53,043 nt of DNA from Emticicia agri (GTDB lineage: Bacteria; Bacteroidota; Bacteroidia; Cytophagales; Spirosomataceae). This document shows positions 35,015-43,114 of the stretch, piece by piece (position 1 is the first letter of the stretch; each line of letters starts with the position of its first letter). The stretch lies in the NCBI RefSeq assembly GCF_004168285.1, contig NZ_SEWF01000039.1, forward strand, positions 1 through 53,043, given 5' to 3'. The position numbers and the translations under genes were made by a program. The notes beneath the pieces are model-generated. The model worked only from the letters and a program-made list of their open reading frames with translations. It was not told where the DNA came from and made no database searches.

Positions 35015-35033
35015 ACTTTGTTTTTCAAAGTTA
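35015..35033 (-). promoter_or_regulatory. Promoter with operator-like inverted repeat, DUF4173-VIT-xrtN operon
   Basis: ACTTTG-N5-CAAAGT (35015-35031) is a perfect 6-5-6 inverted repeat in the 57-base gap between the winged-helix gene and DUF4173. Read on the minus strand, one arm is part of TAACTTTG (35033-35026), an exact match to the -7 consensus TAnnTTTG. It ends 31 bases before the ATG. The same repeat lies before the DUF1361 gene at 37041-37057. Binding of a protein here would block the core promoter. Confidence 0.65.
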
Positions 35034-35051
35034 ATAGGTAAAAAAATATAA

Positions 35052-35345
35052 TCAAGAACCTTTGATAAATTTTTCTAATTCATTCAGGTGGTCATTAAAG
35101 GCCTGTTTGCCTTCGTCTGTTACTGAATATACTGTACTTGGTTTACGGCCTATAAATTCTTTCTTGAACGAAATATAATTAGCTTCCTCAAGCGCCCGCA
35201 GGTGAGTAGCCAGGTTGCCGTCAGTCAACGACAAAAGTTCTTTCATGTTGTTGAAAGAAAGCTCTTCATTGACCATCAGCACCGACATAATACCCAAACG
35301 GGCTTTGCTTTCAAATGCTTTATTAAAATTCTGTAATAAATTCAT
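35052..35345 (-). CDS. Winged-helix transcriptional regulator
   Basis: This 97-residue protein is a stand-alone winged helix of the type found in Pfam HTH_27 or MarR/PadR-like small regulators. It has an N-terminal helix (FNKAFESKARLGIMSVLMV), the helix-turn-helix SFNNMKELLSLTDGNLATHLRALEEANYI (about 29-57), and a wing with KKEFIGRKPSTVYSVTDEGKQAF. It carries no sensor domain and probably acts as a dimer. It sits between two units whose promoters share an inverted repeat, which makes it the obvious candidate to bind there. In relatives such regulators are commonly paired with a small membrane protein, as here with the gene 39 bases upstream. Confidence 0.88.
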   Translation of the reverse strand: MNLLQNFNKAFESKARLGIMSVLMVNEELSFNNMKELLSLTDGNLATHLRALEEANYISFKKEFIGRKPSTVYSVTDEGKQAFNDHLNELEKFIKGS

Positions 35346-35384
35346 AATATAGCGACAAGCGATTGCTACTCGCCTGACAAATAC

Positions 35385-35996
35385 CTATTTAGTTTCATAC
35401 CTGAAATATACCACTGCTCCATAAATAATATGCAGTACTCCAAAACCCAATGCCCAGAAAAAAAGATTCCATTGTGCCAAAAATAGTGCTATTAAACCAA
35501 TAATGACTTCACTGATGCCTAAATAAAATGTATCGTGTACAGTGTATCTACTTGCATTGACTAACGCAATACCATAAAAAATTAACGTTGCAGGAAAACA
35601 CAACCAGAAAAAACCATGATACAGCATAGCTATACAAAACGTACCTCCGGCTAAAAGCGGAATAAGCATACTTACGAGCAAACGCTTTGAGGTTGAATTC
35701 CATAGCTGTAACCCTTGCTTTCTGGCTCTGCGTATCGTAAAAAAAGCACCTGTTACTAAAGCAGAAATCAATACTACTATGGCATCTAAAACCAGTAAAG
35801 GAACAATCTCTTCTCTTACCTGAGGGTCAAATAAATGATAGAGTGCATCTATATGTATTTTCTGATGTGCATACCATGCACCTGCTAAAGCACAAATACC
35901 TGCCGAAATACCTGATAGTCCGCTTAGTGAAAGAAACTTAGAGGAACGTTCCATCATGGAGCGTATCTCTTTAAGCTGTTCAAGGTGTTCGTTCAT
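35385..35996 (-). CDS. Hypothetical multi-pass membrane protein
   Basis: The 203-residue protein begins with a soluble helix (EHLEQLKEIRSMMERSSKF) and then has about five membrane helices in the remaining sequence (about 24-43, 68-90, 108-130, 133-150, 160-200). I cannot assign a named family with certainty. Similar proteins often stand next to small winged-helix regulators in Bacteroidota. It overlaps the diacylglycerol-kinase-family gene by four bases (translational coupling) and is followed by the regulator after 39 bases. Confidence 0.75.
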   Translation of the reverse strand: MNEHLEQLKEIRSMMERSSKFLSLSGLSGISAGICALAGAWYAHQKIHIDALYHLFDPQVREEIVPLLVLDAIVVLISALVTGAFFTIRRARKQGLQLWNSTSKRLLVSMLIPLLAGGTFCIAMLYHGFFWLCFPATLIFYGIALVNASRYTVHDTFYLGISEVIIGLIALFLAQWNLFFWALGFGVLHIIYGAVVYFRYETK

Positions 35997-36352
35997 AGAT
36001 TAGCTAATATTTTAGGCAAAAATATAATAATTCCGATAATAACTGCAATACAGGAAATGATTAAAACTGCACCAGCCGATAAATCTTTTACTTTTCCGAT
36101 TAGTGGATGGTGTTCTGTCGATACAAAGTCACATAATTTCTCAATAGCTGTATTGAATGCTTCGGCTACCCACACTAACCCGACAATGATACTTATGATT
36201 GCCCACTCGTCACTACTTAGCCCTACTAATAATCCCGTCAGCACCACTACAACTGTAGCAAATAGGTGAAATCTGGCATTATTTTCCTGCATCAGCACCC
36301 ATATACCCTGAAAAGCATACTTAAAACTACGCAACATTTTTGGTACGTTCAT
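35993..36352 (-). CDS. Diacylglycerol kinase family protein (DgkA/undecaprenol kinase-like)
   Basis: This 119-residue protein is a small trimeric-type integral-membrane lipid kinase. It has a surface helix (SFKYAFQGIWVLMQENNARFH), three membrane helices, and the catalytic motif WVAEAFNTAIEKLCDFV with the conserved glutamate and the NTAIE core. DLSAGAVLI in the last part is also conserved. Gram-negative members phosphorylate diacylglycerol and Gram-positive ones undecaprenol; which applies here cannot be told. The start overlaps the DUF1361 gene by 26 bases and its end overlaps the next gene by four, so all are cotranscribed. Confidence 0.92.
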   Translation of the reverse strand: MNVPKMLRSFKYAFQGIWVLMQENNARFHLFATVVVVLTGLLVGLSSDEWAIISIIVGLVWVAEAFNTAIEKLCDFVSTEHHPLIGKVKDLSAGAVLIISCIAVIIGIIIFLPKILANL

Positions 36353-37022
36353 ACGATGGCGGAATCAACAGATTTAAAGAAACATATAATACCATTACCA
36401 CTAACGAAAACACCATAGTTGTTTGAATAGCCAGCGGGTTTTGCAACTCCTGAAAAGACTTGCGGAACAGAAAAATAGGGTCTGTAAATAAATCCCAGCT
36501 ATTGAAACGAACAAATCGGCCTAAATATAAGCCAAAACCTGATAATACCACACTGATGGATAAAATACTCCATGCCCAGAATTTATTGGTAATCTGCCTG
36601 ATAATCTGGTGTGCTACATACAACGAATATAAACCTGTGGCTAAGCCGGCTAAAGCTACTATAAAGAAACTTACGGAATCAAACCACAGAAGACGGCTAT
36701 GTGATTCTGTCAGGTGAATTAAATCGGTAATAATATATGGCGAGTTGGGAAAAAATAAAAGCCATAACCCTAAGCATACATAAATAATCAGTTGACGGAG
36801 CCTTGTTGGTGTTTGATGCAAAAACTGATACCTGCGTGCCACCAGCACAAAAAACAAAGGTACCCAGGCTAAAAACAGATTCCAGAGCAGGTAAATACCT
36901 CTTAGTTGTTGTGTTTTAATAACTCCGGCTATTAGCAACACAAAACTCAGAAGTGTCAATAAAATCAGACTCAAAGTTGGGCGGCTAACAGAAAAGGAGA
37001 TAGTTATTTTCTTTAAATTCAT
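36327..37022 (-). CDS. DUF1361 membrane protein
   Basis: The 231-residue protein has about six or seven membrane helices and the DUF1361 hallmarks: LLWNLFLAWVPLFFVLVARR and LWLLFFPNSPYIITDLIHLT, followed by DSVSFF. The family is uncharacterised. It is the first gene of the four-gene unit DUF1361, DgkA-like, membrane protein, winged-helix regulator. Its promoter region carries the inverted repeat at 37041-37057 that is also found before the XrtN operon. Confidence 0.88.
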   Translation of the reverse strand: MNLKKITISFSVSRPTLSLILLTLLSFVLLIAGVIKTQQLRGIYLLWNLFLAWVPLFFVLVARRYQFLHQTPTRLRQLIIYVCLGLWLLFFPNSPYIITDLIHLTESHSRLLWFDSVSFFIVALAGLATGLYSLYVAHQIIRQITNKFWAWSILSISVVLSGFGLYLGRFVRFNSWDLFTDPIFLFRKSFQELQNPLAIQTTMVFSLVVMVLYVSLNLLIPPSYERTKNVA

Positions 37023-37040
37023 ATATATTTTTTAAAAAGA

Positions 37041-37057
37041 ACTTTGTAATACAAAGT
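37041..37057 (-). promoter_or_regulatory. Operator-like inverted repeat before the DUF1361 operon
   Basis: ACTTTG-N5-CAAAGT (37041-37057), with spacer TAATA, is identical in both arms and spacing to the repeat at 35015-35031. On the minus strand the arm forms TTACTTTG, one base off the -7 consensus, ending 29 bases before the ATG. The position relative to the start codon is nearly the same as in the other copy. Confidence 0.6.
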
Positions 37058-37109
37058 AAATGTAAATTTTAAAACTATCCAAATTTTTTCTCGGAATTTT
37101 TTTGAAAGT

Positions 37110-37137
37110 AAAAACCAACCTGTGAGAGTTGGCTTTT
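37110..37137 (-). terminator. Intrinsic terminator of the AraC-MDR-cupin unit
   Basis: On the minus strand GCCAAC (37133-37128), an eight-base loop and GTTGGT (37119-37114, closing G-U pair) form a hairpin followed by further T residues. It lies about 240 bases beyond the cupin stop codon. Confidence 0.6.
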
Positions 37138-37374
37138 CAATAATGTCTTTGAGTATTGTCGTACAGCAATAAGCGAATGTAAATTTTTAAAGGGCTTGGA
37201 CCTAAACAAGCAAGTTTATTAATCACAACATTGTTTGTTTGCCTTTTAGACGATACTTTTTTGAAAAGTCACAAATAATTGAAAATATTTTTCAGAAAAT
37301 ATTCTACTTCTCATTTATGACCTTTATTGCATCTGATTATTTTTTGTGAAACAGTTTTTGGAGAAGATCTATAT
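37138..37374. other. Intergenic region after the cupin gene
   Basis: This is noncoding, AT-rich DNA between the cupin stop and its probable terminator. I see no ORF, repeat or clear structured element in it. It may be a long 3' untranslated region. Confidence 0.5.
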
Positions 37375-37869
37375 TTATTTGTCTAAATAATGAGGCCGAT
37401 ACAATACCTGACCGTACTTTTCTGCAATGGCAACTACTTTCTTTATTTCTTCTTCCTCCAAATGAGCAGGTGGCAAAAACTCGCCTGCTTTCACAGGTGT
37501 ACCAATCTCTTCAAAAAAATCATCCAGACCAGCCGGAACAACCGTACATAACAAATGAGCCATCACCTTGCTTGAGTTTTTAAAACTATGTATGGCACCA
37601 CCTTTAGGAATATTTACTAAATCTCCCTTTTTGGCAATATAGCTCCCATCTTCTGTTTTAAACTCAAGTTCTCCGTCAACTACATAAAATGATTCGTGGA
37701 AAGATGGGTGTGCATGGGGTGGTGGACCTCCACCCGGAGGTATTAGCATATCAATTATAGCGTATTCTCCGCTGGTTTGTTTTCCTGAAATAATAGTTCG
37801 GTAAGTATCACCAACTACGGAAAAGTGCTTTCCGTTACTTTCGTTTATGATTTTAATATTGCTTTTCAT
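37375..37869 (-). CDS. Cupin domain protein
   Basis: The 164-residue protein is a single-domain cupin. Motif 1 is PPPHAHPSFHESFYVVDGEL with two histidines, the glutamate and the final glycine region, and motif 2 is GDLVNIPKGGAIHSFKN with the third histidine. Together these give a normal metal site. A C-terminal helical extension (about 118-164) follows. Substrate unknown. It is the last of three minus-strand genes (AraC regulator, MDR oxidoreductase, cupin) with gaps of 52 and 63 bases, so the unit probably handles one small-molecule stress or substrate. Confidence 0.9.
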   Translation of the reverse strand: MKSNIKIINESNGKHFSVVGDTYRTIISGKQTSGEYAIIDMLIPPGGGPPPHAHPSFHESFYVVDGELEFKTEDGSYIAKKGDLVNIPKGGAIHSFKNSSKVMAHLLCTVVPAGLDDFFEEIGTPVKAGEFLPPAHLEEEEIKKVVAIAEKYGQVLYRPHYLDK

Positions 37870-37932
37870 ACTTATACGATTAAATTAGATTGTTTTTCTT
37901 TTATGGTTTACAATGATTCTTTAGAGTTGTCA

Positions 37933-38877
37933 TTAATTGAATTCAACAGCTACTTTGCCAATATATCTGCCTTGCTCAGCATACTGATAGGCTTCTTTAG
38001 ATTGAACAAATGAAAATATTTTACTTACTTCGATTTGTAAACCATTATCAACAGCATTTAGCAATACATCCATATTATCTGTAGATGGGTTGGAAAGCAT
38101 AGCAATATGCTTTTTGCCTGTAAATAAATTTTTAAAAAACGAAGTGATAATTTCAACGGGCTTTGGTGTAGGATTTATGAATAAAGCTTTGGGTTTCATC
38201 AGTTGTTTGGCATTGATGTAGCCCATTTTGCCAGATAAGTCAATTACAGTGTCATAGGTCTTTTTTTGGGATAGAACATTTTCTTTTGTATAATCAATGA
38301 CTACATCTGCTCCCCATTTTTTGGCAAAATCAAGAGCTTTTGTACTTGTAACTGCCGTTATTTTTGCCTGTTTTTGTTTTAATAATTGTAGCAAAAACAT
38401 GCCGAAGCCACCCGTTGCACCATTTATCAGGATTTCAGATTGTGCATTGATGCTACCCATTTTTTGTAAGGTAGTTACAGCGGCAGCACCTACTATTGGA
38501 ATAGAGGCGGCTTGAACAAAATTGATTTGTATCGGTTTTTTCCAGACCAATGTTGAAGGCACTGCAACATATTCGGCTAATGCACCTTCTTTCATGTTAT
38601 TTTTTACTACACCAAAAACCTCGTCTCCTTTTTTGAAGTTAGTGACTGATGCTCCGGTATCTTCAATGATACCAGCAAAATCAACGCCTGTATGTTTGGG
38701 AAATGTTGAGCCAGACATCAATTTCATTTCTCCTTTTCTGATTTTCCAATCTAAAGGATTAATTGAAACGGCTTTTATTTTTATTAAAACCTGATTTGAT
38801 TGAACAGATGGTTTGGGTTCTTCTATTGTTTGCAAAACATTGGTGTCTCCAAACTTTTGATAAACGAGTGCTTTCAT
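37933..38877 (-). CDS. NAD(P)-dependent MDR-family oxidoreductase (quinone oxidoreductase-like)
   Basis: This 314-residue protein belongs to the zinc-independent medium-chain dehydrogenase/reductase group. It has an N-terminal GroES-like fold (MKALVYQKFGDTNVLQ, VSINPLDWKIRKGEM, FPKHTGVDFAGIIE) and a Rossmann domain with INGATGGFGMFLLQLLKQ and DVVIDYT. The zinc-ligand cysteines of alcohol dehydrogenases are missing, which points to an NADPH:quinone or enone reductase. The ATG at 38877 is chosen; the 16 residues before it do not belong to the fold. It lies 52 bases behind the AraC gene. Confidence 0.92.
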   Translation of the reverse strand: MKALVYQKFGDTNVLQTIEEPKPSVQSNQVLIKIKAVSINPLDWKIRKGEMKLMSGSTFPKHTGVDFAGIIEDTGASVTNFKKGDEVFGVVKNNMKEGALAEYVAVPSTLVWKKPIQINFVQAASIPIVGAAAVTTLQKMGSINAQSEILINGATGGFGMFLLQLLKQKQAKITAVTSTKALDFAKKWGADVVIDYTKENVLSQKKTYDTVIDLSGKMGYINAKQLMKPKALFINPTPKPVEIITSFFKNLFTGKKHIAMLSNPSTDNMDVLLNAVDNGLQIEVSKIFSFVQSKEAYQYAEQGRYIGKVAVEFN

Positions 38878-38929
38878 TGTGCTATTTTTTAAATGTTTAA
38901 ATGATGGCACAAAGTTGCAAACCACCAGA

Positions 38930-39667
38930 CTAATAAACTTGTATCAAATCACTGTTCTGCTTGAGCGCCTTGGGCGGCATACCAAACATTTCATACATAT
39001 ACTTATTCAGTTGAGGCAGGTCATAAAAACCTGTATCGTAGGCAATGTCTGTCAGAGTTCTGTCTTTTTCAGAAAGCGTAAGATAAATAGCCTGGCGTAG
39101 TCTTGTCCATAATAAATATTTAGACAAACTACTTCCTGTTTGTTGTTTGAAAAGTGAAGCTAAACGAGAGGGAGAAAGAAAAACAATATCAGCAAAAGTT
39201 TGTGGGGTTATATGCTGTTCAAAGAAATTGGTTTTAATATACTCAACTATTTTTGTTACTCTTTCATCATGTTTTGTTAGAGGTAGTTTTAAAATCAAAT
39301 CATTGATGATATGATAAATATCAAAACTATCTTTTCCTGTCTGAAAAAACGTATGTATTTCGGCTGAGGAATTAAAAACAATATGGTCTTGATTTACATT
39401 AAATCTGCTTGATAGTTCCAAGCCAACACCCGAATAGGGTTCTATGTTTAAAATATTCAATGCGCCTTTTTCGATACTGCAAAAATGTGTAACCTGTGGT
39501 TTAATTAGAAATCCATAAATGTGTTCATATAATTTTCCATTGATAGTTGAAGTAAAAGGATTCTCGTTTGACAAAACAATCTGGTAAGCAGAATGATGAT
39601 GGATTTCTACAGCAAGATTATAGGCTTTAATCGCAAGAATAAAAGGGTTGTTGATTTGTTTTGTCAT
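38930..39667 (-). CDS. AraC-family transcriptional regulator
   Basis: The 245-residue protein has an N-terminal ligand-sensing part of about 130 residues with no motif that I can name, and a C-terminal pair of helix-turn-helix motifs. These are ITPQTFADIVFLSPSRLASLFKQQTGSSLSKYL and LTDIAYDTGFYDLPQLNKYMYEMFGMPPKAL, the second ending in the typical AraC G-PP-L signature. It heads the unit with the MDR and cupin genes and probably regulates them and itself. A palindrome at 39701-39715 lies in its promoter. Confidence 0.92.
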   Translation of the reverse strand: MTKQINNPFILAIKAYNLAVEIHHHSAYQIVLSNENPFTSTINGKLYEHIYGFLIKPQVTHFCSIEKGALNILNIEPYSGVGLELSSRFNVNQDHIVFNSSAEIHTFFQTGKDSFDIYHIINDLILKLPLTKHDERVTKIVEYIKTNFFEQHITPQTFADIVFLSPSRLASLFKQQTGSSLSKYLLWTRLRQAIYLTLSEKDRTLTDIAYDTGFYDLPQLNKYMYEMFGMPPKALKQNSDLIQVY

Positions 39668-39962
39668 TTCAATAAATCTTGATTTTATATACGTGATAGC
39701 AAACTTTGAAAGTTTACTATAAAAGATAGATGTCGGGTCTATAACAAGTGTAAAGAGCTTAAACTAAATAAGCAAATATTATTGAGTATATGTTGAAAAT
39801 CCATCTGTTTGCTTGAAATTCAGCCAACATTATGAATTTATTGAGCCTTTGTTTATAAATTAGTTTTTTGTTAACAAATACCCATAAGTATTCGTTAGAT
39901 TTTGAACACATTCATCAGGAGTACTGTTATATTTAATCAGGATGATAATATTGTAGGAGTAT
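39668..39962. other. Divergent intergenic region between araC-type gene and uvrC
   Basis: This 295-base AT-rich region must hold both promoters. The only clear structure is the palindrome at 39701-39715. AGGAG at 39955-39959 shortly before the uvrC ATG is a possible Shine-Dalgarno sequence, which is unusual in this phylum. Confidence 0.5.
39701..39715 (-). promoter_or_regulatory. Palindrome in the AraC-gene promoter
   Basis: AAACTTT-G-AAAGTTT is a perfect 7-1-7 palindrome, 33 bases upstream of the regulator's start codon. On the minus strand AAAGTTTG in it resembles a -7 box. It may be an autoregulatory site. AraC proteins more often bind direct repeats, so the link is weak. Confidence 0.35.
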
Positions 39963-41777
39963 ATGTCAGAGATAAGTTTTGATTATAAAACCGAATTGGT
40001 GAGAGTTCCCGAAGAGCCGGGGGTATATCGTTATTTTGATGACAACGGAGAAGTAATTTATGTAGGGAAAGCTAAAAACTTAAAAAATCGGGTTACCAGT
40101 TATTTTGCCAATTTCAACCGTCACGACCGTAAAACACGCCGTCTGGTAATAAGTATCCGAAAGTTGGAATTTACGATTGTACCTACCGAATTTGATGCAC
40201 TTCTGCTTGAAAATACATTGATTAAAAAGTATCAGCCTCGCTATAATATCTTGCTGCGAGACGATAAAATGTATCCTTATGTGTGCGTAACCAACGAACG
40301 TTTTCCGAGGGTAATTACAACCAGACGCATGGAGGATAAATCAAGAGGGAAACTATATGGCCCTTTTGTAAATTCAAAAGCAATGTATGCCCTGCTCGAA
40401 ATGTTCAGCCAGTTATATACCATCCGTACCTGCAACCTGAGCCTGTCACAGGAAAATATTGATGCTAAAAAGTTTAAGGTCTGTCTCGAATACCATATAG
40501 GTAATTGCAAAGGCCCTTGTGAGAATCTGCAAACAGAAGCAGATTATATGAAGGAGATCGAGCAGGTACACAATATTCTGAAAGGTAATCTGGCTCCAGC
40601 CAAGCAGTATTTTGAACAAAGGATGTTGGATTCAGCCCAGAAAATGGCATTTGAAGAAGCACATCAGTTCAAACTGAAATTAGATTTTCTGCAAAACTAC
40701 CAGAGTAAGGCCACGGTAGTAAACCCTGCTATCAAAGATTTAGATGTATTCAGTATTACCTCTGACGAAACATCGGCTTATATCAATTACCTGAAAGTAA
40801 TTAATGGCACTATTACCCTTACGCAGACATTAGAAGTAAAGAAGAAATTAGAAGAAACCGATGAGGAAATTCTGGTAATGTTTATTGTAGAACTAAGACA
40901 GCAATACGAAAGCACTACTAAAGAAATAGTAACGAATATTCCGGTAACGATAGACATGAAAGCCGATATTGCCGTGCCACAGATAGGAGATAAGCGTAAG
41001 TTACTGGATATGTCGTTGAAAAACGTGGTGTATTTCAGAAAAGAAAAAGCCGAGCGAGAAGCCATTGCAGCCAGTGGTGCTACCAATAAACGAGACCGTG
41101 TATTGGTAAAACTCAAACAGGATTTACAACTGAAAAACCTGCCACGCCATATTGAGTGTTTCGATAACTCTAATATACAAGGTACTAATCCGGTGTCGGC
41201 TATGGTGTGTTTTATCAACGGGCAACCATCACCAAGAGATTACAGGCATTTTATTCCAAAAACGGTACAAGGACCAAACGACTTTGCTACCATGAAAGAA
41301 GTAGTAACCCGCCGATATACAAGACTCTTGCAAGAAAAAGCCGACCTGCCTGATTTGATTATTATTGATGGTGGTAAAGGACAACTCTCTGCCGCTTGTG
41401 AGGCTCTGAAAGAAATAAGCCTGTATGGTGAAATACCGATTATAGGCATAGCCAAGCGTCTGGAAGAAATCTATTTTCCTGAAGATACACTACCATTGTA
41501 TATCGATAAAAAATCAGAATCGCTGAAACTCATTCAACGATGCCGAGACGAAGCTCACCGTTTTGGTATTACACATCATCGTGACCGACGCAGTCAGAGC
41601 TTCCTGATAAGTAGCCTGGAAAGCGCACCAGGCATTGGTAAGCTGACGGCAACCAAAGTGCTGAAACACTTTAAGACTATTTCTAATATCAAGAATGCAC
41701 CGGAAGAAGCCCTTATTGAGTTAGTGGGCAAAGATAAAACGCATCGTATCAAAGAGTTTTTAGAGAAAGAGAGCTGA
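39963..41777 (+). CDS. uvrC: Excinuclease ABC subunit UvrC
   Basis: UvrC makes both incisions around bulky DNA lesions in nucleotide excision repair. The 604-residue protein shows an N-terminal GIY-YIG nuclease domain (PEEPGVYRYF, EVIYVGKAKNLKNRV), a cysteine cluster typical of the family (CLEYHIGNCKGPC), and a UVR motif around 200-240. The C-terminal RNase-H-like domain has IECFDNSNIQGTNPVSAMV and LIIIDGGKGQLSAA, and a helix-hairpin-helix pair ends the protein (SAPGIGKLTATKVLKHF). Its stop is six bases from the stop of the convergent hydrolase gene. Confidence 0.97.
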   Translation: MSEISFDYKTELVRVPEEPGVYRYFDDNGEVIYVGKAKNLKNRVTSYFANFNRHDRKTRRLVISIRKLEFTIVPTEFDALLLENTLIKKYQPRYNILLRDDKMYPYVCVTNERFPRVITTRRMEDKSRGKLYGPFVNSKAMYALLEMFSQLYTIRTCNLSLSQENIDAKKFKVCLEYHIGNCKGPCENLQTEADYMKEIEQVHNILKGNLAPAKQYFEQRMLDSAQKMAFEEAHQFKLKLDFLQNYQSKATVVNPAIKDLDVFSITSDETSAYINYLKVINGTITLTQTLEVKKKLEETDEEILVMFIVELRQQYESTTKEIVTNIPVTIDMKADIAVPQIGDKRKLLDMSLKNVVYFRKEKAEREAIAASGATNKRDRVLVKLKQDLQLKNLPRHIECFDNSNIQGTNPVSAMVCFINGQPSPRDYRHFIPKTVQGPNDFATMKEVVTRRYTRLLQEKADLPDLIIIDGGKGQLSAACEALKEISLYGEIPIIGIAKRLEEIYFPEDTLPLYIDKKSESLKLIQRCRDEAHRFGITHHRDRRSQSFLISSLESAPGIGKLTATKVLKHFKTISNIKNAPEEALIELVGKDKTHRIKEFLEKES

Positions 41778-41783
41778 ACGGAA

Positions 41784-42674
41784 TTAGTGTTGAAGGCTAT
41801 CATAGAGCATTCTTGATACCTCTGCCAGTACTTCAACTCCCTTCTTCTCATCTTTCAGTTTTCTTGAAAGCAGTACTACTACGTATTTTCTGCCATCGGG
41901 TAAATACACAATACCTGAATCGTTTTGTACCCCTGTAATAGACCCTGTCTTATGGGCTACCTTTACTTCTTTGGGTAATTTGGCTGGTATTTTTTCTCTG
42001 AATTTCTGGTCAAGCAATATCTTAATCATTCCTTCTGAATCTTCTTTGCTCACTACCGTTTTTTGGGCAAGTTTTTCAAAAATAGTCATCAGGTCATAAG
42101 CCGTAACAGTATTATTCATACCCAACTTAAATGCCTTGCTGTCTTCAACCCCACGTAGTACCTGAATGTCGTTAGCTCCTAAAGTCCGCATAGTGGCATT
42201 GGCCTTTTTTGCCTCTACCAAATCAATCAGAATATTAGTTGCGAGATTACTGCTGACGATAATCATCTGATAGGTAAGGTCGTAAATCGTCATTTTTTTA
42301 CCGATTTTCTTATACATATCATCGGCACTATCATCGCTTATATCTAAGCCAAACGGGCTGCCATCCACAATACTTTTAAATTCATTTTTCACTACAATCG
42401 AATCAGATAATTTAAACTTCCCTGCCCTTGCCTGTTTAAAAACCTCTATCATTACAGGCGTTTTCATGGTACTGGCTGCATGAAAATTATCTTTTTCGTT
42501 GATAAACAGCGTTTGTCCTGTCTGCAAATCTTTGAAAGCTATTGCAAACTCACCCTCAACGGTAGCAAGTTTTGCCTGAATAGCATCTTTTAGTTTTTCA
42601 GAGGAGCCTGTTTGTGATAGAGACTGCATAGTGATTCCGAAAAGAAATAGCGTGATGAAGTAAGTGTTTTTCAT
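41784..42674 (-). CDS. Class A beta-lactamase-fold serine hydrolase
   Basis: The 297-residue protein has a signal peptide (MKNTYFITLFLFGITMQSLSQ) and the motifs of the class A beta-lactamase/D-peptidase fold: S68-TMK71 (SxxK), SSN at 141-143 in the place of SDN, and KTG at 242-244. An ExxLN motif in its usual form is not visible; GVEDSKAFKLGMNN stands in that area. This makes true beta-lactamase activity uncertain, and a role as a penicillin-interacting or peptidase-like enzyme is possible. The ATG at 42674 is chosen because the signal peptide begins there. Confidence 0.87.
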   Translation of the reverse strand: MKNTYFITLFLFGITMQSLSQTGSSEKLKDAIQAKLATVEGEFAIAFKDLQTGQTLFINEKDNFHAASTMKTPVMIEVFKQARAGKFKLSDSIVVKNEFKSIVDGSPFGLDISDDSADDMYKKIGKKMTIYDLTYQMIIVSSNLATNILIDLVEAKKANATMRTLGANDIQVLRGVEDSKAFKLGMNNTVTAYDLMTIFEKLAQKTVVSKEDSEGMIKILLDQKFREKIPAKLPKEVKVAHKTGSITGVQNDSGIVYLPDGRKYVVVLLSRKLKDEKKGVEVLAEVSRMLYDSLQH

Positions 42675-42968
42675 TTGGGCGTGTCCAAATTTTGAATAAA
42701 TAGAATAGTGTAAATGCAATATAGTCTAAAATTGTTACATTTAGACATACCTTTTCATATCCTTCCAATTAAATTGTCTATTAGATAATTATTCAATGTA
42801 ATAGTTCGAGAAAAGCCGCATAATAATTAGAAATTTTAACTATAGGGAATCATAATCACTCAAATATTTAGTTTTTTGGGGAAACCGTTCCCCAAAAATC
42901 TCTGAAATAGGCTATTATCAGGCTTGGCAAATATTTTGATAGATATATATCATAAAACATTAAAAGCC
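42675..42968. other. Intergenic region with isolated hairpin
   Basis: This is AT-rich noncoding DNA between the serine hydrolase start and a possible small membrane ORF. Apart from the hairpin at 42873-42898 I see nothing that I can support. Confidence 0.5.
42873..42898. other. Perfect hairpin with tetraloop
   Basis: TTTTTGGGGAA and TTCCCCAAAAA form a perfect 11-base stem around the loop ACCG. On either strand the T-run lies before the GC part and an A-run after it, so this is not a normal intrinsic terminator. It sits 70 bases before the small ORF at 42969. Confidence 0.5.
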
Positions 42969-43109
42969 ATGATAGTTGTATTATTTATAGTTTCGCAAGT
43001 TATAGCATTAGGATGTGTTTCTGCTTATGGTGTACATTTAGAACGTGAAGAGCAGAGAAATTACAGAAATAATTTAATTACCCAGAGACAGGGCAAGAAA
43101 CTACGCTGA
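42969..43109 (+). CDS. Possible small membrane protein
   Basis: This 46-residue ORF would encode one membrane helix (MIVVLFIVSQVIALGCVSAYG) and a short, polar, basic tail with many Arg and Asn residues. I recognise no family. The frame is open 15 codons further upstream from a TTG, but the ATG is preferred because the helix begins there. It ends five bases before the end of the convergent DUF3592 gene. Support comes only from the sensible membrane-peptide composition and the lack of another gene in the region. Confidence 0.4.
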   Translation: MIVVLFIVSQVIALGCVSAYGVHLEREEQRNYRNNLITQRQGKKLR

Positions 43110-43114
43110 TGCAA

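Noticed and set aside
41784-42674. Antibiotic-resistance beta-lactamase
   Set aside because: SxxK and KTG are present, but SDN is replaced by SSN and no normal ExxLN motif is seen, so hydrolysis of beta-lactams is not supported.
42873-42898. Intrinsic terminator
   Set aside because: The GC stem is followed by A residues on both strands, so the T-tract needed for termination is missing.
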